DNA from: Gammaproteobacteria bacterium
GTDB lineage: Bacteria > Pseudomonadota > Gammaproteobacteria > DSM-19610
Assembly: GCA_030618475.1 (NCBI GenBank)
Contig: JAUXDG010000096.1
Span: forward strand, 1-9,061
Direction: 5' to 3'
DNA: 9,061 nt
Positions within the stretch are counted from its first letter, which is position 1. The number at the start of each line of letters is the position of its first letter. Of this stretch, positions 1-6,380 are shown in pieces. The position numbers and the translations under genes are program-made. Under the pieces are notes generated by a model. The model had not been told where the DNA came from. It saw only the letters and a program-made list of their open reading frames with translations, and searched no databases.

Positions 1-225
1 ATCAAAAAGCTCTTTGTCGCGGAAGAGGTCCACGACAAGCTGGTGCGTGGACTCCTCGCCATCGTCAGATTTGATGCCGGGTACGAGGTGATTCCGTCGG
101 TCGTGGCAGAGAAAATAAAGCTTCGCGATGAATCCTGCATTGTCAGCAATGCAGCGTCCCAACCGGAGGATGGGGACGATGATCCCTACGCGGATTATAA
201 GGTTCCCGATGATTTGATGTGGTAG
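1..225 (+). CDS. DUF2058 family protein (YaiL-like), C-terminal fragment
   Basis: The reading frame is open from the first base and ends at TAG (223-225), so this is the last 74 codons of a gene that begins outside the window. The residues seen include IKKLFVAEEVHDKL, then a stretch reading LAIVRFDAGYEVIPSVVAEKI, and an acidic tail ending DPYADYKVPDDLMW. That tail, with the preceding VIPSVVAEKIKLRD segment, is the pattern I recall for the C-terminus of DUF2058 proteins such as E. coli YaiL. Family members are about 180 residues long with a charged, lysine-rich N-terminal half; their biochemical role is not established, although some databases call them nucleoprotein/polynucleotide-associated. 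A GTG at 43 could serve as a start, but the family match continues upstream of it, so I treat it as internal. The neighbouring methyltransferase is 149 bp away and gives no functional hint. Confidence 0.8.
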   Translation: MKKLFVAEEVHDKLVRGLLAIVRFDAGYEVIPSVVAEKIKLRDESCIVSNAASQPEDGDDDPYADYKVPDDLMW

Positions 226-304
226 CTGTTTCTTTTCAGCCGGCACACGAAAACTGATCACCGAGTACGCGATGCAAGGGACAGTGATAAGAGCCTCCAC
301 GACG

Positions 305-340
305 CACCCGTGAGGCACCTGACACAGGTCTCTCCGGGTG
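305..340 (+). terminator. GC-rich stem-loop, possible terminator of the DUF2058 gene or rlmA leader hairpin
   Basis: CACCCG (305-310) pairs with CGGGTG (335-340). GAG (312-314) pairs with CTC (332-334), with a possible G315-U331 wobble in RNA. ACCTG (317-321) pairs with CAGGT (325-329) around an ACA loop. Only T311 (bulge) and C316/C330 (mismatch) interrupt the stem. The sequence then continues ATAG and TTTT (344-347), a short T run starting 3 nt after the stem, which is weaker than in a classic Rho-independent terminator. It lies 80 bp after the DUF2058 stop and 35 bp before the methyltransferase start, so it could end the first transcript, act as an attenuator, or be a mobile palindromic repeat. 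The stem is directly visible; its role is inferred. Confidence 0.45.
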
Positions 341-374
341 ATAGTTTTAAGGCGGCTGAAGCGTTTGATGAAAT

Positions 375-1232
375 ATGAATATTATAAAGGCGCGCAATCT
401 GGCTTGCCCTATCGACGGAGAGCGGCTTGAATACCGCGAAAAACAGCTCGTTTGTGAGAATGGACATGTTTTTGATATCGCCCGGCACGGCTATGTCAAT
501 TTGTTGCCCGTGCAGCATAAGCGATCGAAGCATCCTGGTGATAGTAAAGCGATGGTTTCAGCGAGAGCTCACTTTTTAAATTCGGGTAGCTATGAGCCTG
601 TAGCCAATAAGTTGGCTCAAATTGTGTTTTCGCAGATTGCAGATAATAAAGAAACCTGCTTTATGGATGCGGGTTGTGGTGAGGGTTATTATTTCGATTA
701 TGTTCTTAATGACCTTGAGGGTAAAAAAGTTTGTCATGATCTTTCCTTTATCGGCCTGGATATATCGAAAGCCGCAATAGCTGAAGCTGCAAAAAGAAAT
801 AAGCAGATAACCTGGGTTGTCGGTACAAACCGGCAGCCGCCAGTTGAGTCTGCGAGTGTTGACGTTGTTTTATGTGTGTTTGGATTTCAGAGTTTTGAAG
901 GGTTTCATAAAATATTAAAAGCGGGTGGCAGGCTTATTCTCGTGGAGCCTGGTCCTGACCATTTAAAGGAATTGAGAGAAATAATCTATACCGAAGTCAA
1001 AAAAACCGATCCACCAGACCTTTCTTATCTTGAAGAAATGGGGTATTCGATGCTGGATAGACAGCCGCTTCAATTCAAGACAGGTGTAATCAACAATGAG
1101 CAGATTAATAATCTGCTGATAATGACACCGCATTTTTACAGGGCAAGCAAACAAGGCAGGGAAGCGGCGGGTAATGTGCAGGAACTGGATGTAACCGTTG
1201 ACGTTGTTTTTAGAACGTTGGAGAAAAAATAA
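375..1232 (+). CDS. rlmA: 23S rRNA (guanine-N1)-methyltransferase, RlmA family
   Basis: This 285-residue protein has the length and layout of RlmA (RrmA), the SAM-dependent enzyme that methylates N1 of G745 in helix 35 of 23S rRNA in Gram-negative bacteria. The N-terminus has the zinc-finger region (C11, D14, C27, H31), followed by the family signature HGYVNLLPVQHKRSKHPGDS (38-57). SAM-binding motif I is DAGCGEGYY (98-106), and D129 in GLDIS is placed to bind the ribose. Residues 181-208 (KAGGRLILVEPGPDHLKELR onward) and MTPHFYRAS (250-258) match the C-terminal family pattern. One usual zinc ligand is changed: the first pair reads CPID where E. coli has CPLC. The ATG at 375 has only a weak upstream purine stretch. 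Base composition is much more AT-rich than in the flanking genes. It is probably monocistronic and ends 25 bp from the convergent protease gene. The family call is firm; G745 as the exact target base is inferred. Confidence 0.9.
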   Translation: MNIIKARNLACPIDGERLEYREKQLVCENGHVFDIARHGYVNLLPVQHKRSKHPGDSKAMVSARAHFLNSGSYEPVANKLAQIVFSQIADNKETCFMDAGCGEGYYFDYVLNDLEGKKVCHDLSFIGLDISKAAIAEAAKRNKQITWVVGTNRQPPVESASVDVVLCVFGFQSFEGFHKILKAGGRLILVEPGPDHLKELREIIYTEVKKTDPPDLSYLEEMGYSMLDRQPLQFKTGVINNEQINNLLIMTPHFYRASKQGREAAGNVQELDVTVDVVFRTLEKK

Positions 1233-1257
1233 ATGACGCGACGCTGCCCGGCCAGAA

Positions 1258-3264
1258 TTAGAGATCAATGGGGGCAGGCTCAATCGCCGCAGCCAGCACA
1301 AACGGCGGCAGCGGGCAGTGCAGAATGATGCAGACCGCCCGCAACAGTTCCGCTTCACTCACGGTTACCTTGCCGTCGTGTGACATAGTGACGGTCAGTG
1401 CCTTGACCAGTTCTTGTTTGATCATGGGCGGCAACTTGTCCAGTTTGTCCAGTGCCTGGTCCATTCGCAAGGTCCATTTATGCGGGGGATCATAGGCCGG
1501 CCAGTCGACGGAAGTCGGCAGCAGTGCCAGCATGCCAACCTGGTAGGCATCACGCGCTGCGTCGTCGTCTTCCCTGTGGCCCAGACGGGCAACGACTGAA
1601 AACAGGGTATGTAGCTCCGCGATACTGGTCACCAGCCTGGTACCCCGCTTTGTCGTGACCCGTTGCGGACGTTCGGCATCTCTCAGCAGCGACCACAAGG
1701 CACGGGACAACAGGTACTCGAAGGTATCCACATGGCCATCAATCTCGATCAGCGTGTTGACCAGTTCCAGTAGTGCATCGATCTGTTCGCGGGGTCGCTG
1801 TTTGAGCGCCGGGAAAGCCAGTTCCATGAGCGGTAAACGGAATTGCGGACCCAGTTCAATCAACGCCGGATGTATTTGCCTGATGAGCGACAGTTGTTCG
1901 GGGCCGAAGGATGAGGAAAGTCGCATTAACTGCCGCTTGCGTAGCGCCTCGTCCTGGTCCAGTAACAGTGCCAGCGTAACAAGCGGGGCGTCGCTGGGCG
2001 ACTGGGCTGCCCGGTAGATTATCGGCGGAATCAGGCGGCGCAGTTCCGCTGCATGCTGTACGTGTGTCTCGCTCGGGTTGCCGATCGAGCTGCTGACGGC
2101 TCCGGGTGTAAGAATCAGCATGGCTTGCATGAGCCGGTTGAGACGGGCTTGCGCGTCATCCGCCGCGGGTTTCGCTCCGCCGCGCTTCTCGTCGGCCATT
2201 TGTTCATGATCTGCAGCCTGTTTTGTCGCCTTGCGCAGGTAGGTTTCGGCATCGAAATCCGGCTCCAGCGCTCTGATGCGCTGTTCGATCGGCGGGTGGG
2301 TGGCATACAGTTTGGAAAACGAGCGCAGACCGTTGGCAAACAGCATATGGCTGACTTCCTCCACGTCGGAATCTACGATAAGGGAAGATGCGTGGTAGCC
2401 GATCTTCTTCAGTGCGCCGGCGATACCATCGGTCTGGCGGGTAAACTGAACCGCTGACGCATCCGCCAGGTATTCGCGCTGGCGCGAAACGCCTGCCTTG
2501 ATCAGGCGGGCGCAGAACAGGCCGAGATAGCCGATCACCGCCAGCGCCAGACCGATAAGCATAACGGCCGCTATACCGCCGCCATTGTCCTTCGAGCGGC
2601 TGGAGCGAAAGCGCGAATGGCGCATGTTGCGCAGGATGGTCCTGCCGATGACACTGATGACCAGTATGCCGAACAACACACCCATCAGCCGCATATTCAG
2701 GCGCATGTCTCCATTCAGAAGGTGGCTGAACTCGTGGGCGATAACACCCTGCAGTTCGTTGCGACTGAAGGTTTCCAGGCTGCCGCGCGTGACGGCGATG
2801 GCGGCATCGCTCGGTGTGAAACCGGCTGCAAAGGCGTTGAGACCCTGCTCCTGTTCGAGAACATAGACTTCGGGCACCGGCACACCGGAGGCGATCGCCA
2901 TTTCTTCCACCACATTGTGCAGTCGCCGGCGCAACGGGTCCTGGGTGTCGGCTGCCACCCGGGTGCCGCCCAGTCCGCGCGCGACCTTGCCGCCGCCGGC
3001 GCTGAGACTGGCGATACGAAACAGGCTGGCCAGACCGATAAGTCCTACCGTCCCCAGGCTGGTCAGAGTGAGCAGACCGATATTGTCACCGACCCGCGGC
3101 AGACCCGCTGCAGCTGTCTGCCCGCTTTCGGCGCCCAGGTTGGCAACGAGCGTTAATACCACCATATCCACGGCTGCAACGATAGCGATCACAGCCAGCA
3201 GGAACAGAAATATCAGCGACCGCGTCTGGCGCCGTGCTTTATCCTGCTGCGCGAAGAAATCCAC
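1258..3264 (-). CDS. M48-family (HtpX-like) membrane zinc metalloprotease with long C-terminal extension
   Basis: The 668-residue product is more than twice the length of classical HtpX (about 290). It has hydrophobic segments at about 17-40 and 62-83, then the zinc site HEFSH (177-181) with the third ligand at E264 in REYLAD, two more membrane segments (about 192-210 and 231-252), and the conserved ATHPP (321-325). In HtpX-type enzymes the active site faces the cytoplasm and degrades damaged or misfolded membrane proteins. Residues 340-375 form a charged linker. The remaining roughly 290 residues are mainly helical-looking and carry two similar motifs: IDGHVDTFEYLLSRAL (508-523) and HDGKVTVSEAELLRAV (629-644). 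These resemble the acidic helix turns of TerB-like domains. Translation begins at GTG (3264), 13 bp after the lemA stop, with no strong Shine-Dalgarno; no alternative ATG precedes the first membrane helix. The adjacency suggests co-expression with lemA, a common arrangement. Protease identity is firm; the substrate and the extension's role are unknown. Confidence 0.92.
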   Translation of the reverse strand: MDFFAQQDKARRQTRSLIFLFLLAVIAIVAAVDMVVLTLVANLGAESGQTAAAGLPRVGDNIGLLTLTSLGTVGLIGLASLFRIASLSAGGGKVARGLGGTRVAADTQDPLRRRLHNVVEEMAIASGVPVPEVYVLEQEQGLNAFAAGFTPSDAAIAVTRGSLETFSRNELQGVIAHEFSHLLNGDMRLNMRLMGVLFGILVISVIGRTILRNMRHSRFRSSRSKDNGGGIAAVMLIGLALAVIGYLGLFCARLIKAGVSRQREYLADASAVQFTRQTDGIAGALKKIGYHASSLIVDSDVEEVSHMLFANGLRSFSKLYATHPPIEQRIRALEPDFDAETYLRKATKQAADHEQMADEKRGGAKPAADDAQARLNRLMQAMLILTPGAVSSSIGNPSETHVQHAAELRRLIPPIIYRAAQSPSDAPLVTLALLLDQDEALRKRQLMRLSSSFGPEQLSLIRQIHPALIELGPQFRLPLMELAFPALKQRPREQIDALLELVNTLIEIDGHVDTFEYLLSRALWSLLRDAERPQRVTTKRGTRLVTSIAELHTLFSVVARLGHREDDDAARDAYQVGMLALLPTSVDWPAYDPPHKWTLRMDQALDKLDKLPPMIKQELVKALTVTMSHDGKVTVSEAELLRAVCIILHCPLPPFVLAAAIEPAPIDL

Positions 3265-3277
3265 GTCTGTATCTGAT

Positions 3278-3865
3278 TCAGAACGAAACTTTCGGAACTT
3301 CGCGTTTTTTCGGTGCTTCTATTTCCAGGAATTCGGCGGCCTGGAAATTGAAACTGTTGGCGACAATGGAGCCGGGGAAGTTCTCGCGGGCATTGTTGTA
3401 GTTCATGACTGCGTCGTTAAAGGCCTGGCGTGCAAAGGCAACCTTGTTCTCGGTGGTCGAAAGTTCTTCCTGAAACTGCATCATGTTCTGGTTGGCCTTG
3501 AGATCCGGATAGGCTTCGGCGAGCGCGAACAAGCGTCCAAGCGCGCCATTAAGGGCGCCCTCGGCAGCACCCAGTTGCTTGATCGCCCCGGGATCGGCGG
3601 GGTCTGCTGCGGCGTTCTGCAGACCGGACACGGCAGCGTTTCTGGCCTGGATTACCTCCTGCAACGTCTCGCGTTCGTGTGCCATGTAGCCTTTTACCGC
3701 TTCCACAAGATTGGGGATCAGGTCATGACGTCGTGTGAGCTGTACATCGATCTGGGCAAATCCGTTCTTGACCCGGTTGCGTTGATTGACCAGATTGTTG
3801 TAGAGCGCAACGCCGTACATGAAAATCGCTGCGGCAATACCCAGCATCACCAGAAACGTTGTCAT
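3278..3865 (-). CDS. lemA: LemA family membrane protein
   Basis: This 195-residue protein has the full LemA layout: a short N-terminus with one membrane helix (about 4-22), then a long helical domain. Diagnostic segments are YNNLVNQRNRVKNGFAQIDV (22-41), RRHDLIPNLVEAVKGYMAHE (45-64), FALAEAYPDLKAN (113-125) and TENKVAFARQAFNDAV (138-153). LemA proteins are anchored in the cytoplasmic membrane and are frequently encoded beside M48 proteases; a role in membrane stress or protein quality control is proposed for the family but the mechanism is unsettled. The ATG at 3865 is preceded by GGGGGA about 11 nt upstream. The gene lies 30 bp downstream of the OmpA-family gene and 13 bp upstream of the protease gene on the same strand, so one transcript for all three is likely. 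Family identity is near certain; function here is inferred from context. Confidence 0.96.
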   Translation of the reverse strand: MTTFLVMLGIAAAIFMYGVALYNNLVNQRNRVKNGFAQIDVQLTRRHDLIPNLVEAVKGYMAHERETLQEVIQARNAAVSGLQNAAADPADPGAIKQLGAAEGALNGALGRLFALAEAYPDLKANQNMMQFQEELSTTENKVAFARQAFNDAVMNYNNARENFPGSIVANSFNFQAAEFLEIEAPKKREVPKVSF

Positions 3866-3895
3866 TTGTGCGAGTCCCCCGGGTTTTCCTGGTTG

Positions 3896-5407
3896 TCATT
3901 GCGCGCTGCGTAATTCAACGCGCCGGTTCATGTGCATGCCTTCTTGCGTCGTGTTATCCGCAATGGGCTGTTCACCACCGTAGCCGGCGGCGCCGATATG
4001 ACCGGAATTTACGCCTTGTGCAACCAGGTAATCTCTGACCGCTTGCGCGCGCTGCAGGGATAACCACTGGTTGTAGGCCGGGTCGCCCTGCGCGTCGGTG
4101 TGGCCGGCAACCTGCAGGTGCAGGTCGGCGTGCTGGCTGAGGATGTCGGCGACACGGTCGAGAATACGTCGAGCCTCATCGGTGAGCTCGTGCGAGTTAT
4201 AGCCGAAGTTCACACCTGCCAGATTAATCGCTGCGCCGGCGGCGCAGCCGGTCGATTCCACGGCAATGCCTTGCTGTGTTTCGAGGCACAGGTCAATGCT
4301 GTCGGGTACACCGTCCTGGTCAGCGTCCGGGGTTGCGATTTGCAGTGCAGCGACTTCAACAGCGTCCACTTCGAGTGTTTCGCCGGCTGCTACCTCTGAC
4401 TGAGCGGCAGTCAAAGCGGCCTGAGCCTGGGTCGGTTCCCGGCCGGAGGTGTTGGTCTCCGACTTCGCCTGCTGCAAGGCGTCCGTGGCAGTCTGTAGTT
4501 CAGTGTTTAATGTAGCCAGCTGCTCATCCCGGCTGGCGAGATCGCTGCGCAACCGGTCGCGTTCCTCCGTCAGGGTTTGCTCGGCATTCAGCCGTGTGCT
4601 CTGCTGGCTTTCCAGCTGGGCTTTAAGTTCGGTCAGCTCGTTGTTGGAGGTCTCGGCCTGTGCCCTGGCGTCACTGAGCTGCTGGGCGGAGGTGGTGGTC
4701 TCGGACTTCACCTGCTGCAAGGCGTCCGTGGCAGTCTGCAGTTCAGTGTTTAATGTAGCCAGCTGCTCATCCCGGCTGGCAAGTTCGTCGCGCAGCCGAT
4801 CACGCTCTGTAGTCAGCGTTAGGGTTTGCTGCTGATCGTCAGCGATTTGTTGGCGATTCTGTTCCAGTGTGGCGGTGGTGGTGTTCAGTTCTGCGCTCAG
4901 TTCTGACACGCGCGCCTGCAAGGCCTGTTGCTCGCTGGTGATGGCCGCCACATTTTCGTTGAGCGCTTGTTGCGCTTCAAGACTGTGCTGAAGCTTACTC
5001 TCTAACTGCTCAAGCATTGCATGGGCCTGGTCCAGTTCAGTACTCTTTGCCGTCGACTGTTCCTGCGTCTGTTTCAGTTCAGCGCTGAGTGGATTTTCCG
5101 CTGTCGCTGTCGCAGCGGGGACGGCCTGGGATTGTCCGCGCGGCGGGTAGCCAGGCGGCAATTGACCGTAACCCGCCGGGGGTACAGCCCAATGTGGCGG
5201 TTGTTGCCAGGGTTGCGCATACCCATACCCACCCCGGTTGGGTGGCGGCGGATACCAGCCCGGCACAGGCGCGGTAGTGGGCACAGGTGTCTGCACCGCA
5301 GGTGCTGCAGACCCGTTTGGTGTTGCTTCATCCGACCAGGTGGTTTCGGCCGTGATACTGACCAGCGAGGCTGTAACAAGTGCGGTAAAAGACGACAATT
5401 TGTTCAT
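3896..5407 (-). CDS. OmpA-family peptidoglycan-binding protein with proline-rich segment and long coiled coil
   Basis: The predicted product has 503 residues. A Sec signal peptide (about 1-20, MNKLSSFTALVTASLVSITA) is followed by a Pro/Tyr/Gly/Trp-rich segment (about 48-98), then an Ala/Gln/Glu/Leu-rich coiled coil (about 105-340). A calcium-binding thrombospondin type-3-like motif follows, DADQDGVPDSIDLC (361-374), and then an OmpA C-terminal domain (about 395-500). That domain contains GHTD (435-438), whose Asp, with the arginines in NRRVEL (494-499), binds the diaminopimelate of peptidoglycan. C374 and C388 could form a disulfide. There is no N-terminal beta-barrel, so it resembles a periplasmic spacer or tether rather than OmpA itself. 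An in-frame ATG at 5449 would add 14 residues, but 5407 is preferred because GGAG sits 6 nt upstream and the signal peptide starts there. Residues about 200-241 and 281-322 are a close internal duplication. It is probably the first gene of the lemA-protease cluster. Confidence 0.88.
   Translation of the reverse strand: MNKLSSFTALVTASLVSITAETTWSDEATPNGSAAPAVQTPVPTTAPVPGWYPPPPNRGGYGYAQPWQQPPHWAVPPAGYGQLPPGYPPRGQSQAVPAATATAENPLSAELKQTQEQSTAKSTELDQAHAMLEQLESKLQHSLEAQQALNENVAAITSEQQALQARVSELSAELNTTTATLEQNRQQIADDQQQTLTLTTERDRLRDELASRDEQLATLNTELQTATDALQQVKSETTTSAQQLSDARAQAETSNNELTELKAQLESQQSTRLNAEQTLTEERDRLRSDLASRDEQLATLNTELQTATDALQQAKSETNTSGREPTQAQAALTAAQSEVAAGETLEVDAVEVAALQIATPDADQDGVPDSIDLCLETQQGIAVESTGCAAGAAINLAGVNFGYNSHELTDEARRILDRVADILSQHADLHLQVAGHTDAQGDPAYNQWLSLQRAQAVRDYLVAQGVNSGHIGAAGYGGEQPIADNTTQEGMHMNRRVELRSAQ
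4444..4567 (-). repeat. Direct repeat, copy 1 (coiled-coil coding)
   Basis: This 124-bp block matches 4687-4810 at an offset of exactly 243 bp (81 codons). The central part (about 4464-4537) is almost identical and the edge toward 4567 diverges. It encodes residues about 281-321 of the OmpA-family protein, including ASRDEQLATLNTELQTATDA. Because the offset is a multiple of three, gain or loss of one copy would keep the reading frame. Confidence 0.9.
4687..4810 (-). repeat. Direct repeat, copy 2 (coiled-coil coding)
   Basis: Second copy of the block at 4444-4567, encoding residues about 200-240 of the same protein. The DNA-level similarity, including silent positions, suggests fairly recent duplication or gene conversion rather than convergent coiled-coil composition. 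Confidence 0.9.
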
Positions 5408-5413
5408 GAAATG

Positions 5414-5417
5414 CTCC
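5414..5417 (-). promoter_or_regulatory. Ribosome-binding site deciding the OmpA-family start
   Basis: On the minus strand the sequence reads GGAG, six bases (CATTTC), then ATG at 5407. This is the best Shine-Dalgarno near the start and supports 5407 over the in-frame ATG at 5449. Confidence 0.7.
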
Positions 5418-5724
5418 AGGTTGCTGTGGGGGGCGCCGGCTGCTGCCATGCTTCGCGGACCCGACTCCGAATGTGCTAATCATAAGCCTAACACTGCTGC
5501 TGTTCCGAAGAAAAATTGCAAAATATTGTGAAATGTGGGGGGCAGATCCGTGCCTTCCACGTTTTCTGTGGCCGGTTAAATGACATTAGCTTAAATAAGC
5601 ACCAATTGGGGCAGACCACGGTTTGCTTGGTCAGCTCACCGGTAGTCAGCGCGTCGCGCAGCGGGGCAGGGGGCGGCCCAGGCGCTGAGAAAATAAATCT
5701 GTCACCTTTTAACACGTTCAGCGT

Positions 5725-5761
5725 TGATTCAGGGAGCATTTCCTATGCTGACTGTGAATCA
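5725..5761 (+). promoter_or_regulatory. Inverted repeat / hairpin upstream of the lipoprotein gene
   Basis: TGATTCA (5725-5731) and TGAATCA (5755-5761) are perfect 7-bp inverted repeats. Inside them AGCAT (5735-5739) pairs with ATGCT (5745-5749) around a 5-nt TTCCT loop. The two stems are separated by an internal loop of GGG on one side and GACTG on the other. It ends 64 bp before the lipoprotein start, so it is either an operator-like dyad or a hairpin in the 5' leader. No T run follows, which argues against a terminator. Confidence 0.45.
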
Positions 5762-5801
5762 TGGGAGGAAAGTCGCCGGATGCCGTTCCATTCAACTATA
5801 A
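5745..5801 (+). CDS. Possible 18-codon leader ORF
   Basis: An ATG at 5745 opens a frame of 18 codons (MLTVNHGRKVAGCRSIQL) ending at TAA (5799-5801), 24 bp before the lipoprotein start. AGGGAG (5731-5736) lies 8 nt before the ATG and is a good Shine-Dalgarno. The start codon lies in the right arm of the hairpin at 5725-5761, so translation could be structure-dependent. I recognise no protein family and no run of regulatory codons such as repeated His, Trp or Leu. It may be chance. Confidence 0.2.
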   Translation: MLTVNHGRKVAGCRSIQL

Positions 5802-5825
5802 CCGGACAAAACAAGGGGAAGTACA

Positions 5826-6359
5826 ATGAGACGCATAATAGCTGCCATACCGATCGGGATGACCGTGCTGACCTCTTGCAGTACCGTCCCCTCCGGCCCC
5901 GCTGTTCCGGGCTACGTTGATACTGCAGAAGTCATCCAGGCGGAACCTCTGTACAAACAGGTGCAAGTCGCGCGTCCGGTCAACGAATGCTGGATAGAAA
6001 GAGTTACTTACGCTAACCAGGGTCATGGCGCTTACGCCGGACCTGTTGCCGGGGGGATTATTGGCGGTGTGCTCGGCAACCGTCTTGCCAGGGGGCGAGG
6101 GAGAACAGCCATGACGGTGGCGGGCACCCTGCTCGGGGCCTCCGTTGGACACAGCCTCAGTGCAGCATCCTACAGGCCATCCAGGACTGCCAATGTGAGA
6201 CGTTGTGCGACTGTGAACCGTTATGAGCAACGCCAACATCTGGTTGGCTATCGTGTAGACTACCGCTATGAGGGACAGACCTTTACCACACGAACCCGTG
6301 GACATCCTGGCAGATTCATCCGTGTGCGTGTTAACGTCGATCCAGTTGACGGTAGCTGA
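5826..6359 (+). CDS. Glycine-zipper 2TM outer-membrane lipoprotein (17-kDa antigen / SlyB-like superfamily)
   Basis: The 177-residue product begins with a lipoprotein signal peptide: basic MRR, a hydrophobic core and lipobox LTSC with the lipidated cysteine at C18. Ser at +2 does not match the Asp inner-membrane retention signal, so outer-membrane sorting is expected. Residues about 72-112 form a glycine zipper of two membrane-associated helices (AGPVAGGIIGGVLGNRLARG, then TVAGTLLGASVGHSLS), as in the Rick_17kDa_Anti family that includes SlyB. The C-terminal part, HLVGYRVDYRYEGQTFTTRT followed by IRVRVNVDPV, matches the periplasmic end of glycine-zipper 2TM proteins. C55 and C127 could pair. 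AGGGGA ends 6 nt before the ATG. The PepSY gene follows after 21 bp on the same strand, and the regulatory pair after it suggests co-transcription and a role in envelope integrity. The family is firm; the name slyB would be too specific. Confidence 0.88.
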   Translation: MRRIIAAIPIGMTVLTSCSTVPSGPAVPGYVDTAEVIQAEPLYKQVQVARPVNECWIERVTYANQGHGAYAGPVAGGIIGGVLGNRLARGRGRTAMTVAGTLLGASVGHSLSAASYRPSRTANVRRCATVNRYEQRQHLVGYRVDYRYEGQTFTTRTRGHPGRFIRVRVNVDPVDGS

Positions 6360-6380
6360 TACGGTGTCTGTACCAGTACG

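Larger units (their letters stand above)
5408..5825. other. Divergent intergenic region between the OmpA-lemA-protease and lipoprotein-PhoPQ-like clusters
   Basis: This 418-bp gap contains no convincing gene; open frames here have no recognisable protein character. It must hold the promoters of both divergent clusters. On the minus strand TATGAT (5484-5479) is a good -10 candidate about 70 bp before the OmpA-family start, but no good -35 accompanies it. Other visible structure includes a near-palindrome GCTTAAATAAGC (5589-5600), GACCA/TGGTC (5614-5618/5628-5632), a GC-rich block with CGCG-type dyads (about 5648-5686), AAATAAATCTGTCACC (5691-5706) and a hairpin at 5725-5761. I could not identify a convincing sigma-70 promoter or a PhoP-type direct repeat for the rightward cluster. 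Confidence 0.7.

Noticed and set aside
43..225. Complete 60-codon gene starting at GTG 43
   Set aside because: The frame is open to the window edge and the DUF2058-like sequence continues upstream of the GTG, so it is the tail of a longer gene.
2617..3156. Long plus-strand frames (179 and 332 codons) opposite the M48/lemA genes
   Set aside because: The minus strand has HEFSH, REYLAD and full LemA motifs; the antisense frames are compositional by-products of GC-rich codons.
5488..5739. 83-codon minus-strand frame upstream of the OmpA-family gene
   Set aside because: No family resemblance, no signal or domain pattern, and it crosses the AAATAAATCTGTCACC motif and GC-rich dyads; it looks like a chance frame in the divergent promoter region.
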